A stretch of DNA of 64,000 nucleotides from Photobacterium rosenbergii (GTDB lineage: Bacteria > Pseudomonadota > Gammaproteobacteria > Enterobacterales > Vibrionaceae). Below the pieces are notes generated by a model. The model did no database searches. It was not told the origin of the DNA and saw only the letters and a program-made list of their open reading frames with translations. Positions 63,090 through 64,000 of the stretch are shown here, one piece after another (position 1 is the stretch's first letter; the number at the start of each line of letters is the position of its first letter). A program made the translations under genes and the position numbers. The stretch is taken from assembly GCF_003026455.1 (NCBI RefSeq), contig NZ_PYMB01000003.1:124001-188000 (forward strand). Direction: 5' to 3'.

Positions 63090-63874
63090 TAAAAAATATA
63101 ACAACCAGTAAAGTTGCCATTCTTGCATTTGTCAGTGGATTGACAGCATGTGGTGAAATACCTTCTCAAAGCTCTAGCGATGAGGCCCCAGCGGCCTCAT
63201 CACAAAGTTCCAAGCCTGATTTCTCCCAAATAGCCGATGTTAATCAAAAGAAAGCTGCTTTCTTTGATTTTCTACGTCCTGCGGTTGAACATGAAAACCA
63301 ACGGGTTGAGAAAGAGCGTCTCTTCTTAGAGGCTATCAAATCAGCCGTCTCCTCCGGTGAGGCGCTTTCAAGCGATCAATTTAACTACGCAGAAAAGTTG
63401 GCTGACACCTATAAGGTCACACTCAATGAGCAGGGAGTGACCGCCGAGTGGTTGACTGCCATGTTAAACCGAGTAGATGTTATTCCAGAATCACTTGTTT
63501 TAAGCCAGGCCGCCAATGAATCAGGGTGGGGAACATCACGATTTGCGGTGGAAGGAAATAACTATTTTGGTCAATGGTGTTATCGTAAGGGCTGCGGTTT
63601 AGTCCCTAACGCCCGAGATGATGGCGCGAGCCATGAAGTGGCTGTCTTTGCATCACCGTATTTGTCAGTGCAAGCGTACTTCATGAATGTTAACACCAAT
63701 CGAGCTTATCAGGACCTGCGTGATATCCGCGCTGCCCAACGATTGACCGGAGAGGTGATTGAAGGGACTAAACTAGCAGAAGGGCTGAGCCGTTACTCAG
63801 AACGTGGTCAGGCATATGTCGATGAGATACAAGCCATGATCAAGCATAACAATCAATATTGGCGCCAAGGATAA
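63086..63874 (+). CDS. bax: Bax-like glucosaminidase-domain lipoprotein
   Basis: A 262-residue envelope protein. Its lipoprotein signal has lipobox LTACG (Cys22), then a Ser/Ala/Gln-rich linker. A mannosyl-glycoprotein endo-beta-N-acetylglucosaminidase-like domain follows (about residues 120-260) with the likely catalytic Glu in SQAANESGWGTSRFA and the segment NYFGQW. It probably trims peptidoglycan or a related glycan. The start is GTG at 63086, coupled to the membrane-protein gene before it. Confidence 0.88.
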   Translation: MIKNITTSKVAILAFVSGLTACGEIPSQSSSDEAPAASSQSSKPDFSQIADVNQKKAAFFDFLRPAVEHENQRVEKERLFLEAIKSAVSSGEALSSDQFNYAEKLADTYKVTLNEQGVTAEWLTAMLNRVDVIPESLVLSQAANESGWGTSRFAVEGNNYFGQWCYRKGCGLVPNARDDGASHEVAVFASPYLSVQAYFMNVNTNRAYQDLRDIRAAQRLTGEVIEGTKLAEGLSRYSERGQAYVDEIQAMIKHNNQYWRQG

Positions 63875-63877
63875 AGG

Positions 63878-64000
63878 ATGAAGTTGACCTATTGGCTTTT
63901 GGCTGGCTTATTTGCCAGTACATCACTCTATGCTCAGGAAGCAGCAGCGCAGAACATAGAAATGCGTTACAGCACACTCTACAGCAAGCTCAAGCAGAAT
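63878..64000 (+). CDS. N-terminus of an exported protein, possibly DUF2987 (partial)
   Basis: The window ends 41 codons into a gene that starts with ATG 63878 and an AAGGA SD, 3 bp after the bax stop. A signal peptide ends SLYA-QE. The mature start contains MRYSTLYSKLKQN, which I associate with DUF2987 proteins of vibrios, but the fragment is too short to be certain. It probably shares the bax transcript. Confidence 0.55.
   Translation, partial: MKLTYWLLAGLFASTSLYAQEAAAQNIEMRYSTLYSKLKQN

Noticed and set aside
1..64000. tRNA, rRNA, CRISPR arrays, insertion sequences, integrases, phage genes
   Set aside because: Read for these on both strands and found none. There are no transposase or integrase motifs, no regular spacer-repeat series and no target-site duplications apart from the hairpin pair reported.

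Overview
This window is chromosomal DNA of a marine gammaproteobacterium, most likely a member of the Vibrionaceae (Photobacterium/Vibrio/Grimontia-like). The reasons are the potABCD2D1 polyamine operon, the DUF3581 and Bax families, the fused MobB-MoeA protein, and the cluster of tungstate uptake, FdhD, DUF3305/DUF3306, TAT peptide and formate dehydrogenase genes. I cannot fix the genus without a database search. I see no rRNA, tRNA, CRISPR array, insertion sequence or prophage. Coding density is high and most genes have clear Shine-Dalgarno (SD) sequences and factor-independent terminators.

Layout. 1-9.3 kb: a small XRE-type regulator, an AEC permease, a PAP2 phosphatase, an MviM-type oxidoreductase, a BCCT osmolyte transporter, a dgcN-dgcA pair for D-glutamate catabolism and a patatin-like lipoprotein. 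9.3-16.5 kb: a CRP-like site between a 26-codon ORF and a possible small RNA, then a tripartite RND efflux operon preceded by a LysR gene. 16.8-20 kb: a receiver-like/helical-repeat protein, a small exported protein and DUF3581. 20.6-29 kb: tupABC-mobA-mobB/moeA, divergent from an NtrC-type response regulator and its histidine kinase. 29-38 kb: small membrane proteins, an MltD-type transglycosylase, an LRAT-like cysteine protein, polyhydroxyalkanoate granule proteins, an HSL-type hydrolase, PBP7 and an iron-binding protein. 38-41.2 kb: a fatty acyl-CoA reductase-like double SDR with DUF2505 and TetR genes. 41.7-52.7 kb: the formate dehydrogenase locus. 52.9-56.5 kb: CobB, several very small genes and a PACE efflux pump with a divergent LysR gene. 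56.6-62 kb: potABCD2D1. The window ends with a membrane protein, Bax and the start of another exported protein.

How the parts work together. The most interesting signal links two distant loci. Three sigma-54 type promoters of the identical form TTGG-N8-TTGCT lie upstream of tupA (minus strand, 25323-25337), the DUF3305/DUF3306 pair (43753-43769) and the formate dehydrogenase operon (45147-45163). A palindromic upstream element of form GTGRGACA-N3-TGTC lies beside the NtrC-type regulator gene and is repeated, with degeneration, upstream of the formate dehydrogenase promoter. I infer one two-component sigma-54 regulon that coordinates tungstate/molybdate uptake, metal-pterin cofactor assembly and synthesis of the formate dehydrogenase that uses the cofactor. 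The same window also holds an excisionase-type HTH protein fused to a substrate-binding-protein domain, cotranscribed with fdhD, which could be a second metal-related regulator.

Gene starts were chosen from SD sequences and family length. Several differ from the longest possible ORF, and this is stated where it applies.
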